A DNA stretch of 9,356 nt from Flavobacterium psychrophilum (lineage in GTDB: Bacteria > Bacteroidota > Bacteroidia > Flavobacteriales > Flavobacteriaceae), in the NCBI GenBank assembly GCA_022729635.1, contig DZAU01000073.1:1-9356 (forward strand), read 5' to 3'. Position 1 is the stretch's first letter. Each line of letters begins with the position of its first letter. The notes beneath the pieces were generated by a model that was given only the letters and a program-made list of their open reading frames with translations, made no database searches and was not told the origin of the DNA. Position numbers and translations under genes: made by a program. This document shows, piece after piece, positions 1 to 7,693 of the stretch.

Positions 1-58
1 GACAAGAATACAATTGTTTAATAAAATGACTAATTTTATCCAAAATAATTTGTAAAAG

Positions 59-103
59 GTCATCACAATTTGTGACGACATTATGATCATAGTTTGTGAT
101 GAT
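59..103. promoter_or_regulatory. Candidate operator/promoter region upstream of the first peptide transporter
   Basis: Positions 59-79 form an imperfect odd-length palindrome: GTCATCACAA, a central T, then TTGTGACGAC, with 9 of 10 arm positions pairing. The right-arm sequence recurs as a direct repeat: TTTGTGACGAC at 69-79 and TTTGTGATGAT at 93-103, 24 bases apart. A perfect 8-base palindrome, ATGATCAT, sits between them at 83-90. The arrangement resembles a binding site for a dimeric regulator. The order TCACA...TGTGA is the reverse of a CRP site, so I do not call CRP. TTTG at 69-72 and TAGTTTG at 90-96 are 17 bases apart and loosely resemble the Bacteroidota promoter, but the -7 box is one base short. 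The role is inferred; the symmetry is seen directly. The remaining bases of 1-169 are AT-rich and show nothing else I can support. Confidence 0.4.
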
Positions 104-169
104 GAACCTAAAAACAAAAAACGTATTTTTAATTTCATAAAATAATTTATAATTTAAACCAAAATAAAA

Positions 170-1678
170 ATGAGTGAAGCAGCGGTAAAAACAGGACATC
201 CAAAAGGACTTTATTTCCTATTTTTCACAGAAATGTGGGAACGATTCAGCTATTATGGAATGAGAGCAATCTTTATTCTATTTATGACTAAAGTATTATT
301 AATGAAAGATGCCGATGCGTCAGAAATTTATGGAAGTTATACAGGATTAGTCTATTTAACACCTCTTTTAGGAGGATATTTATGCGATAAATTTTTAGGA
401 AACAGAAGGAGTATTATCATTGGAGGATTACTGATGGCAATAGGCCAGTTTTTTATGTTTTTGAGTGCTTCGGCTGGAGCCGATGGAGGTGTTTCTTTAA
501 TGTGGATGGGATTAACAGTAATTATTATTGGAAACGGATTCTTCAAACCCAATATTTCTACAATGGTAGGGCAATTGTATCCTGCAAACGACAGAAGAAT
601 AGACAGTGCCTTTACCATTTTCTATATGGGAATTAACCTTGGTGCATTCTTTTCGCCATTAGTTTGCGGTTCTATGGATTTCAAATGGGGATTCTTGGCG
701 GCTTGTATTGGGATGTTGTTAGGAATAATAGCATTTATTCTTGGTCAAAAGAAATACCTTATTTCTGAAGAAGGAAAACACATTGGTTTACCTGTTAAAA
801 AATTAGACGTTAAAAGTATCTTAATGATTGTTGGTTCAATTGCAATTATCTTCTTTATGTTGAACTTCAAACAAATGTTTAAAAGCGATATTGATGTTAT
901 TAGTTATTTTATTTATGGCGCAATGATAGCCATGCCGGTATTAATTTTTAGCGATAAAAGTTTATCTAAAATTGAAACGCAAAGAATTACAGTGATTTTT
1001 ATTCTTGCTTTTTTTGTGATTTTTTTCTGGGGAGCATTCGAGCAAGCTGGAGCTTCTTTGACATTATTTGCAGATAGACAAACCGAAAGAACATTGTTTG
1101 GTTGGGAAATGCCAGCTTCCTATTTTCAATCCGTAAATCCATTGGCAGTTATTTCACTTGCGCCAATAATGACTATGGTTTGGGGCTTTTTATATGCCCG
1201 AAAATTAGAACCATCATCTCCTAAAAAAATGGCAATTGGTTTAGGATTAGTTGCAATGGGTTATGTTATAATTGCAATCGCTGTTAAAGGTTTAGGATTA
1301 GGAGAGAAAGTTTCAATGTGGTGGTTAATTGGTTTATACATTATTCATACTGTTGGAGAATTATGTTTGTCACCAATTGGTTTATCAATGGTTTCTAAAT
1401 TAGCGCCATTACGTTTATCTTCTTTAATGATGGGAACTTGGTTTTTGGCAAATGCTGCAGCGAATAAATTTGCGGGAACATTAAGTGCCTTAATTCCTGG
1501 AGGAGAAGATGGAACTGGAGGAGCAACAAAATTTTTAGGATTTCAAATATCCAATTTATATGAGTTCTTTGTGTTATTCATAATCATGTCTGGCGTCGCG
1601 GCTGCAATTCTTTTTGTGCTAAGTTCTTGGTTAGAAAAAAGAATGCATAGCGACCACATAGAAGGTCAAACGAATTGA
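170..1678 (+). CDS. POT/PTR2 family proton-coupled oligopeptide transporter (POT1)
   Basis: This is a complete 502-residue inner-membrane transporter of the major facilitator superfamily, expected to import di- and tripeptides with protons. Visible family hallmarks are the ExxER motif at E21-E24-R25 followed by FSYYG, the signature GNGFFKPN at 121-128 with K126, the FYMGINLG signature at 151-158 with N156, W287 and E291 in the seventh helix, GELCLSPIG from 396 with E397 and S401, and W424. The spacing of these residues matches the substrate- and proton-binding residues known from PepTSt (R26, Y30, K126, N156, W296, E300, E400, S404, W427). Length and hydrophobicity fit the usual 14-helix bacterial form, with a linker helix pair around 215-265. 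The start fits because the N-terminus is short and cytoplasmic and is preceded by an A-rich tract. A terminator follows directly, so it is probably monocistronic. Exact peptide specificity cannot be read from sequence. Confidence 0.95.
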   Translation: MSEAAVKTGHPKGLYFLFFTEMWERFSYYGMRAIFILFMTKVLLMKDADASEIYGSYTGLVYLTPLLGGYLCDKFLGNRRSIIIGGLLMAIGQFFMFLSASAGADGGVSLMWMGLTVIIIGNGFFKPNISTMVGQLYPANDRRIDSAFTIFYMGINLGAFFSPLVCGSMDFKWGFLAACIGMLLGIIAFILGQKKYLISEEGKHIGLPVKKLDVKSILMIVGSIAIIFFMLNFKQMFKSDIDVISYFIYGAMIAMPVLIFSDKSLSKIETQRITVIFILAFFVIFFWGAFEQAGASLTLFADRQTERTLFGWEMPASYFQSVNPLAVISLAPIMTMVWGFLYARKLEPSSPKKMAIGLGLVAMGYVIIAIAVKGLGLGEKVSMWWLIGLYIIHTVGELCLSPIGLSMVSKLAPLRLSSLMMGTWFLANAAANKFAGTLSALIPGGEDGTGGATKFLGFQISNLYEFFVLFIIMSGVAAAILFVLSSWLEKRMHSDHIEGQTN

Positions 1679-1701
1679 TAAATAATTTAATAAGCTACTT
1701 T

Positions 1702-1735
1702 CAAACCTACAATTGACACTTGTAGGTTTGTTTTT
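1702..1735 (+). terminator. Rho-independent terminator after POT1
   Basis: A perfect 11-bp inverted repeat is present: CAAACCTACAA at 1702-1712 and TTGTAGGTTTG at 1720-1730, with a 7-base loop and a run of five T at 1731-1735. It begins 23 bases after the POT1 stop codon and separates POT1 from the POT2-POT3 unit, so POT2 should have its own promoter in 1736-1803. A TATTTTTA box at 1780-1787 is a possible -7 element, but I found no matching -33 element. Confidence 0.88.
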
Positions 1736-1803
1736 AATAAATCATGAAAAACAAACCCTCTAAAAAGGATTACTTAATTTATTTTTACCATTAAATCAGA
1801 ACG

Positions 1804-3327
1804 ATGCCCGAAAAATTAACCTTAAATCAAATTCAAAACTTTGAAGGCAAATATCCAAAACAAATTTGGAGTTTGTTTTTTAGCGAAATGTGGGAACGTT
1901 TTTGTTTTTATGGAATGAGAGGAATGCTTGTTTTTTTCATGATTTCGCAACTTAATTTTCAAAAAACAGAAGCTAATTTACAGTATGGTGCAACTCAGGC
2001 ATTCGTTTACGCATTCACATTTATAGGCGGACTTTTCGCAGATAAAATACTAGGCTTCAGAAAATCGTTGTTTTGGGGCGGATTACTAATGATTGTCGGA
2101 AGTGCCATTTTGGCAACTGATCCTCATCAATTTTTCTTCTTAGGTATTTCATTTACCATTATTGGAACTGGTTTTTTTAAGCCTAATATTTCGACTATGG
2201 TCGGCAAATTATACAAAGCAGGCGATTCGAGAACTGATGCCGGCTTTTCGTTGTTTTATGCGGGAATAAACTTAGGCGCATTACTCGGCGGATATATTTG
2301 TATTGCTATTGGAAAAGGTGAAATGTTTGCCGATTCAATTCCAGAAGATAAAAGATGGAACGTTGCTTTTGGATTGGCAGCAATCGTGATGATTATAAGT
2401 TTAGTCAACTTTGTTTTCACTCAAAAGTCATTAGGAACAATAGGTTTACAACCTGGTCATCCGTTAGCCGAAGACAAATCAAAGCCTATTGCAAAATGGA
2501 TAGAATATTCTGTTTATGCAGGAACAATTCTATTAGTCCCTATTATTCAAATAATGGTTTCAAAAACAGAATATACTGATTATTTTATGTGGACAATCGG
2601 ACCATTAACGCTACTTTATCTTTTCTATGAAATGACAAAAGTGACTCCAGCCGAACGAAATAAACTTTGGGCAGCATTAGTTTTTATTTTATTTTCAATT
2701 ATTTTTTGGGGAATTTATGAGCAAAGTGGCGGTTCGCTTAGTATTTTTGCTGCCGAAAATTTAGATAAAAATCTTTTAGGGATGAATTTAGATCCAAATG
2801 GAGTTAATAATTCGGGCGGTGCTTTCTTTATTATTTTTCTGGCACCACTATTAGGATTGTTATGGATATGGTTAAGCAAAAGAAAATTAGAGCCAAATAC
2901 TATTATCAAATTTGGACTTGGTTTTATATTTTTAGGTTTAGGATATTATGTGCTTTTTGCAACCAAATTTTTCGCGACACTTTCCGGAATTACTTCCTTA
3001 AATGTATTTACTTTAGCACTTTTAGTAATTACCTTTGGAGAACTTTGCTTGTCCCCTATTGGATTGTCAATTATGACAAAGCTTTCGACCAAAAATCTTC
3101 AAGGAATGATGATGGGAATGTGGTTTTTAGCAAGTGCTTACGGACAATATGTTGCGGGAATAATTGGTGCCTTTCTTTCGGAAGCAAAAGATGGAGCAAC
3201 CAAATCTGAAATATTGATAAACTATACAGAAGGATACAAACAACTTGGACTTTACGCTTTAGTAGCAGGTCTAATTTTAATAGCAATTTCACCCTTAGTA
3301 AAAAAATTAATGCAAGAAGTTAAATAA
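1804..3327 (+). CDS. POT/PTR2 family proton-coupled oligopeptide transporter (POT2)
   Basis: This is a complete 507-residue paralogue of POT1, again an inner-membrane peptide:proton symporter. The ExxER motif is E28-E31-R32 followed by FCFYG. GTGFFKPN at 121-128 gives K126, FYAGINLG at 151-158 gives N156, W302 and E306 lie in the seventh helix, GELCLSPIG from 412 gives E413 and S417, and W440 follows at the expected distance. All key coupling and substrate residues are therefore kept. Compared with POT1 the N-terminus is 7 residues longer, and the loop around 168-185 and the linker before helix 7 are also longer. The C-terminal tail KKLMQEVK closely resembles KKLMHGVK of POT3, and the DNA there shares AAAAAATTAATGCA, which suggests these two are the closer tandem-duplication pair at least at the tail. 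The start codon lies 73 bases past the POT1 terminator, and POT3 begins 4 bases after its stop, indicating a shared transcript. Specificity is unknown. Confidence 0.95.
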   Translation: MPEKLTLNQIQNFEGKYPKQIWSLFFSEMWERFCFYGMRGMLVFFMISQLNFQKTEANLQYGATQAFVYAFTFIGGLFADKILGFRKSLFWGGLLMIVGSAILATDPHQFFFLGISFTIIGTGFFKPNISTMVGKLYKAGDSRTDAGFSLFYAGINLGALLGGYICIAIGKGEMFADSIPEDKRWNVAFGLAAIVMIISLVNFVFTQKSLGTIGLQPGHPLAEDKSKPIAKWIEYSVYAGTILLVPIIQIMVSKTEYTDYFMWTIGPLTLLYLFYEMTKVTPAERNKLWAALVFILFSIIFWGIYEQSGGSLSIFAAENLDKNLLGMNLDPNGVNNSGGAFFIIFLAPLLGLLWIWLSKRKLEPNTIIKFGLGFIFLGLGYYVLFATKFFATLSGITSLNVFTLALLVITFGELCLSPIGLSIMTKLSTKNLQGMMMGMWFLASAYGQYVAGIIGAFLSEAKDGATKSEILINYTEGYKQLGLYALVAGLILIAISPLVKKLMQEVK

Positions 3328-3331
3328 TAAT

Positions 3332-5137
3332 ATGACACAGAACACCACCGACCAGTTTTTTAAAAATCCAGTTTTAGGACATCCTGCTGGATTATTCATT
3401 TTGTTTTTCACCGAAATGTGGGAACGATTTTCTTTCTACGGAATGCGCTCTTTGCTCATTTTGTTTTTAACCGCTTCATCATTAGACGGCGGTTGGGAAT
3501 GGACTCGCGAAAACGCCTCTTCTCTTTTTGGCTCCTACGTTGGGTTAGTTTATTTGTCTACAATGCTTGGCGGTTATTTTGCCGATAAAAAAATTGGCTA
3601 TCGTTGGGCTGTTGTTATTGGTGCCAGTTTAATGACTTTAGGACATGCGGCAATGGCGGTCGAAACCGAATTTTCTATATATCTCGGATTGGTTTTATTG
3701 GTTTTTGGTAACGGATTTTTCAAACCAAATATGGTTTCCATTATTTCTGAAATGTACAAAGATCGTCCCGATAAAAAAGATGGAGCCTACACCTTGTTTT
3801 ATATGGGTGTGAATGCTGGTGCTTTCTTCGGAATATTACTTTGTGGCTATTTAGGCGAAAAAGTGGGATGGAGCTATGGGTTTGGTTTAGCAGGAATTTT
3901 TATGTTCTTCGGAATGTTGCAATTTTGGTTGTCGCAAAGCATTTTTGGTACTATTGGTTTAAAACCAAACGCAGCAAGCAAAGCAAAAATAGAAGTATCG
4001 GATACCGATAAAAGAAATCCTTTTACGCCAATCCAATTGGGGTTAATTGCACTTATGGCAACATTGGGATTACTTTGGATTTTGAATGCTCCGGTTTCAA
4101 AAATTTCTGGAGGTAAAATTGATGTTTTTGGTTTTCTTGGCGAAAACGGAAATTCAATTGCCATTCTTACCGCGCTGATTTTATTTATCATGTTGCTTGT
4201 TTACCGATTTACGCATTATTCAAAAATCACCCGAGAAAAATTAATGGCAGTAACCTTTTTTGCTTTCTTAACCATTTTCTTTTGGGCAATATTCGAACAA
4301 TCACCAAACAGTTTAACCATTTTTGCCAAAGATTACACCAACCGTGTTTTGGAAGGCAATTGGAGTTTTATATTTTTGATTGCAAATTCCCTGATGACAA
4401 TTTTACCGCTAACCATAATTACTTGGGTATTGTCCTTGATGTTCAAACAGACTTTCAAGAAATTCACTTTAGCTTCCATTATTTTAAGTTGCAGTTTCGT
4501 TATTATTTGGACAATCGCTTTATGGATGTTAGCCAAAGATTATTATACAGCGGGCATTTTAACCTTGTCTGATGAAACATTAACGTTTTTAAAAATCGAA
4601 AAAGTTACGGCACCATTAACCGAAGTTCCTGCAACCTGGTTCTCCACTTTAAATTCCTTATTTATCATTTCTCTGGCTCCTTTATTTTCGAAATGGTGGG
4701 AAAGTAAATACAATCCATCGGCAAATTATAAATACGGCATTGGGATGTCATTGCTCGCTTTGGGAATGGCTTGCATCGCTTTTGGAGCAGATGGAATCGA
4801 ACCTGGAGCCAAAACAGCTTCGGTAAGCATGATATGGCTTATCTTAGTGTATCTGTTTTTTACTATGGCAGAATTATGTATTTCTCCTGTGGGATTGTCC
4901 AATGTAAGCAAACTCGTTCCGGCTCGAATGATTGCATTTATGTTTGGAGTTTGGTATCTTGCCGTCGCAATCGGGATGAAAGGAGCCGGTATGTTTGGTG
5001 AAAACATTGATAAAATCGCTAACGAACACGGCCTAAGCTATTTCTTTTGGATGCTGACAATAATATCTGTAGCCGTGGCTGCGTTTGCAATTGCGATGGC
5101 TCCCGTAATAAAAAAATTAATGCACGGTGTAAAATAG
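3332..5137 (+). CDS. POT/PTR2 family oligopeptide transporter with an enlarged helix 7-8 region (POT3)
   Basis: This is a complete 601-residue member of the peptide:proton symporter family, about 100 residues longer than its two neighbours. The hallmarks are intact: E28-E31-R32 with FSFYG, GNGFFKPN at 126-133 with K131, FYMGVNAG at 156-163 with N161, W318 and E322 in helix 7, AELCISPVGLS from 513 with E514 and S518, and W541. The distance from the helix-7 Glu to the helix-10 Glu is 192 residues, against 106 in POT1 and 107 in POT2, so about 85 residues are inserted here. The insert contains two strongly hydrophobic stretches (about 347-370 and 380-401) joined by a Lys-rich turn (372-377), then a polar segment at 402-435. 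The gene starts 4 bases after the POT2 stop and is probably translated from the same mRNA. It is likely functional as an importer, but the insert may change partner or substrate choice. Confidence 0.94.
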   Translation: MTQNTTDQFFKNPVLGHPAGLFILFFTEMWERFSFYGMRSLLILFLTASSLDGGWEWTRENASSLFGSYVGLVYLSTMLGGYFADKKIGYRWAVVIGASLMTLGHAAMAVETEFSIYLGLVLLVFGNGFFKPNMVSIISEMYKDRPDKKDGAYTLFYMGVNAGAFFGILLCGYLGEKVGWSYGFGLAGIFMFFGMLQFWLSQSIFGTIGLKPNAASKAKIEVSDTDKRNPFTPIQLGLIALMATLGLLWILNAPVSKISGGKIDVFGFLGENGNSIAILTALILFIMLLVYRFTHYSKITREKLMAVTFFAFLTIFFWAIFEQSPNSLTIFAKDYTNRVLEGNWSFIFLIANSLMTILPLTIITWVLSLMFKQTFKKFTLASIILSCSFVIIWTIALWMLAKDYYTAGILTLSDETLTFLKIEKVTAPLTEVPATWFSTLNSLFIISLAPLFSKWWESKYNPSANYKYGIGMSLLALGMACIAFGADGIEPGAKTASVSMIWLILVYLFFTMAELCISPVGLSNVSKLVPARMIAFMFGVWYLAVAIGMKGAGMFGENIDKIANEHGLSYFFWMLTIISVAVAAFAIAMAPVIKKLMHGVK

Positions 5138-5192
5138 TGGCACTGTTTTTGAATAATGAAAAAAAAATAAAATCAATTTTAAAATCAATACT

Positions 5193-5654
5193 ATGAAAAA
5201 AACATTTTTAATTTTAGCATTCGTATTAGGCTCTTTTGCCGTTCAGGCTCAAGAACTAAAATGGGAAACCGATGTCAATAAAGCCATTTCCATCTCAAAC
5301 AAAACCAAAAAACCAATGTTGTTGTTTTTTACAGGAAGCGACTGGTGTGGATGGTGTATTCGTTTACAAAAAGAAGTGTTGAAAACCCCAGAATTTGCGA
5401 CTTGGGCAAAGAAAAACGCAGTTTTGGTAGTTTTGGATTATCCAAGAAAAACGCCACAATCAGAAGCTCTTAAATTTCAGAATAATCAGATGCAACAAAC
5501 TTTTGCTATTCAAGGATTTCCAACGATATGGTTTGCAACAGCAAAAATAAAAGAGGGAAAACCTAATTTTACTGGCATTGGAAGTTTAGGTTATGTTGCC
5601 GGCGGACCAAAACCTTGGTTGGCTGAAGCTGATGGAATTCTGAAAAAGAAATAA
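5193..5654 (+). CDS. Exported thioredoxin-like protein (CGWC active site)
   Basis: This is a complete 153-residue thioredoxin-fold protein. A Sec signal peptide covers about residues 1-19 (MKK, hydrophobic core, then VQA before Q20), so the mature protein should act in the periplasm or cell envelope. The redox motif W-CGWC lies at 51-55, and the cis-proline loop GFPT has P110. The segment GSDWCGWCIRLQKEV is typical of the thioredoxin_7/DUF255-like group of Bacteroidota and differs from classical cytoplasmic thioredoxin (WCGPC). The CGWC pair fits a thiol-disulfide oxidoreductase, but its partner is unknown. The gene lies 55 bases after POT3 with no terminator or good promoter seen between them, so read-through from the transporter operon is plausible. 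Its stop is 2 bases from the convergent comEC stop. Confidence 0.9.
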   Translation: MKKTFLILAFVLGSFAVQAQELKWETDVNKAISISNKTKKPMLLFFTGSDWCGWCIRLQKEVLKTPEFATWAKKNAVLVVLDYPRKTPQSEALKFQNNQMQQTFAIQGFPTIWFATAKIKEGKPNFTGIGSLGYVAGGPKPWLAEADGILKKK

Positions 5655-5656
5655 TT

Positions 5657-7693
5657 TCATTCCAACCTATAAAATCCCTTTTCGGCAGTAGTGTGAAAAG
5701 GGATTTTCTTTTTGAGGCAAGTCGCTTTCCACAGTTTTTGAATGGTTTTAAAATTTGAAGCATCAGCCACAACTATTTTAGGCTTAACGCTTTGTAGTAA
5801 ACGTTCCAGATTTATCTTTGGCGATTGAGTAAGTACGACAATATCAGGTCGAAAGGCTGTCGGATAAACACCTAAACTATCCAAAATAAGAATTTTATTT
5901 CCGTTAAAATAAACCAGATTCCCAAGCCTTTTCTTAACGGTTAAATGACTAAAATTCCCCATTAAATAAGCGGATAGCGTCTGGTTTGTCGAGCTTGTTT
6001 TCAAAAGACTGTCATTGGCAAATAAAGTGACATTTTCACCGTTTCGTTCTGCAATCAATGAATTTTTCTTCGAGTTGAAAATCACCAATTCTCTTTGATT
6101 TTGTATGTTCCAATGAGTTTCAAAATAAGTAATTTGGAAAATAATTATCGTTGTTAATGCCAAAACCAATCTGTTGAAACTGGGTTTTTTAAACCAAATA
6201 ACGGTTGCAATTATCAACAAATACACACTCAAAAGCAACTGCCAGTTAAACGGAATTCCCTGAATGATGAATTGCTCCAGCGATGCAATCGAATTGATGA
6301 TTTTATTCAAAATAAAAATACTCCATTCCAGTGATTTGGCAAGAAATAGCGGAACAAAATCGAAAGCCGCCAAGACCATCACCAAAACGCCCAACGCCAT
6401 AATCACGCTCAAAAACGGAATAATAACCAGATTTGTCACAAAAAACAAACCCGGAAACTGATGAAAATAATAAATACTCAACGGAAAAGCACCTATTTGT
6501 GCCGCAAATGAAACCGTTAGAATATCCCAGAAGTATTTCAAAATGATATTTTTTGGCAGCCAAAGTTGGGCTAATAAAGGCTGCAGCCAAAGGATAAAAA
6601 ACAAGGCAACATAACTCAACTGGAAACCCACATCAAATAAAAAAGAAGGTTCAACCAATAAAATAAGCAAGATCGAAACCAGTAAAGTGTGAAAAATATT
6701 GGTGCTTCGGCGTAGATACATTCCGATGGCGACAAACGAAAACATCGTAACCGAACGAAGCACCGATGGCGCCAAACCAGCGATTAAACCAAAGGAAGAC
6801 AAGGAAACCAGAATAATAATCAGCTTGAAAAACGACCCGCGTCGCGTGTTGGGAAAAGGTTTTAGCAGAAAGGTCACAAACAACAAAATAAACCCAATGT
6901 GTAAACCTGAAACCGACAAAATATGTATGGCTCCGGCAAATTGATAATCCCGGATAATCTCGGGCGAAATATCCTGTTGCTGCCCTAAAATCAAAGCGAT
7001 GGCAACGTTGAGTTCTTCAGAATTAAAATGATTTTTTTCTAAGTTGTGAATAATTTTTGAACGCAGTTTCGAAGTGTAATACCATACGTCTTTTTCGATG
7101 AAAGAACCCGTTTTAATCTCCGAAGCATCGGCATAAATCTGAGCATAGATTTGTTTGCTTTCGAGGTATTTGCCATAATCAAATTGGTTGGGGTTTTTTG
7201 CTGGACCACTTTGGTAAAAACTTTCTGAGAATTGCAAATGAGTTCCAATTTCGAAGGCTTGATTCAAGCTGTTTTTCCTGACATTCAGCAGAATCCGACC
7301 CGTTTTTACTGAATCGTCTATTTTGTTTACAAGGGCAATGTATCGGTCGTTATAACTGGAACTTCGCAGTTTTTCTCGAATGATAACCGAAACTAAATGG
7401 GGTTTTTCAAAAATAAATTGGCTGTGAATGTAGTTGCTTTTCTGGAAGGAATTCGTATGAATAATTTGAGTGGTTGTTCCAATACCAAAAGAGAGAAAAT
7501 AAGTCGCCAACCCGAAATAAAGGGGATTAACCGCCTTGTTTTTCGAAACAAAATACGCCAGGACAAAAGCAAAACCAACAACAAAAAGCAAAGAAAACGC
7601 AATCGAAACGTTAGGTTTGAAATAATAGGCAAGCAAAATGCCCAACATAAACCCTATCGTTATTCTCGCCAATGGAAATTGCAATGCTTTCAT
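5657..7693 (-). CDS. comEC: ComEC/Rec2 family DNA-uptake channel protein
   Basis: This complete 678-residue inner-membrane protein belongs to the competence family that carries single-stranded DNA across the inner membrane during natural transformation. It begins with a helix pair (about 10-50) and a DUF4131/OB-fold-like region (about 85-200). The Competence domain core follows, with the diagnostic stretch GAIHILSVSGLHIGFI at 254-269, GLAPSVLRSVTMF at 306-318, GFQLSYVALFFI at 356-367, AAQIGAFPLSIYYFHQFP at 397-414, and further helices to about 525. The C-terminal segment (about 533-678) aligns in outline with the metallo-beta-lactamase-like domain of longer ComEC proteins, but I see no HxHxDH motif; at the usual HHGS position the sequence reads TQSP (622-625). 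It is shorter than the 776-residue B. subtilis protein, mainly in this region. The start codon opens a typical short basic N-terminus. It is transcribed divergently from the surface-protein gene, and no clear promoter was found for it. Confidence 0.93.
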   Translation of the reverse strand: MKALQFPLARITIGFMLGILLAYYFKPNVSIAFSLLFVVGFAFVLAYFVSKNKAVNPLYFGLATYFLSFGIGTTTQIIHTNSFQKSNYIHSQFIFEKPHLVSVIIREKLRSSSYNDRYIALVNKIDDSVKTGRILLNVRKNSLNQAFEIGTHLQFSESFYQSGPAKNPNQFDYGKYLESKQIYAQIYADASEIKTGSFIEKDVWYYTSKLRSKIIHNLEKNHFNSEELNVAIALILGQQQDISPEIIRDYQFAGAIHILSVSGLHIGFILLFVTFLLKPFPNTRRGSFFKLIIILVSLSSFGLIAGLAPSVLRSVTMFSFVAIGMYLRRSTNIFHTLLVSILLILLVEPSFLFDVGFQLSYVALFFILWLQPLLAQLWLPKNIILKYFWDILTVSFAAQIGAFPLSIYYFHQFPGLFFVTNLVIIPFLSVIMALGVLVMVLAAFDFVPLFLAKSLEWSIFILNKIINSIASLEQFIIQGIPFNWQLLLSVYLLIIATVIWFKKPSFNRLVLALTTIIIFQITYFETHWNIQNQRELVIFNSKKNSLIAERNGENVTLFANDSLLKTSSTNQTLSAYLMGNFSHLTVKKRLGNLVYFNGNKILILDSLGVYPTAFRPDIVVLTQSPKINLERLLQSVKPKIVVADASNFKTIQKLWKATCLKKKIPFHTTAEKGFYRLE
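5671..5713 (+). terminator. Terminator of the thioredoxin-like gene, lying inside the comEC 3' coding end
   Basis: A perfect 13-bp inverted repeat is present: AAAATCCCTTTTC at 5671-5683 and GAAAAGGGATTTT at 5695-5707, with an 11-base loop. Reading on the + strand it is followed by C and five T (5709-5713), so it is best placed to stop transcripts from the thioredoxin-like gene, 16 bases after that stop codon. On the minus strand the same DNA encodes about residues 662-675 of ComEC, and no T-run follows the stem in that direction apart from the TTTT within the stem. Confidence 0.8.

Noticed and set aside
1..21. Possible last codons of an upstream gene (DKNTIV then TAA).
   Set aside because: Only six codons are visible and all three frames close soon, so a gene end cannot be told from chance.
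59..79. Reading the palindrome as a CRP/FNR-type site.
   Set aside because: The half-sites are in reversed order (TCACA before TGTGA) with a 3-base centre, unlike TGTGA-N6-TCACA.
352..618. Minus-strand frame of 88 codons opposite POT1, and similar frames opposite the other transporters.
   Set aside because: These are shadows of the real genes: they lack family features and lie wholly within convincingly coding sequence.
1713..1718. TTGACA, identical to a sigma-70 -35 box.
   Set aside because: It lies in the loop of the POT1 terminator, and Bacteroidota use a different promoter consensus.
1744..1794. A 16-codon reading frame (MKNKPSKKDYLIYFYH) between the POT1 terminator and POT2, ending 9 bases before POT2.
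   Set aside because: It could be a leader peptide, but it is short, AT-driven and has no independent support.
5133..5151. AGTGGCACT followed by GTTTTTG just after POT3, considered as a terminator.
   Set aside because: The stem would be 4 bp with a 1-base loop, which cannot fold.
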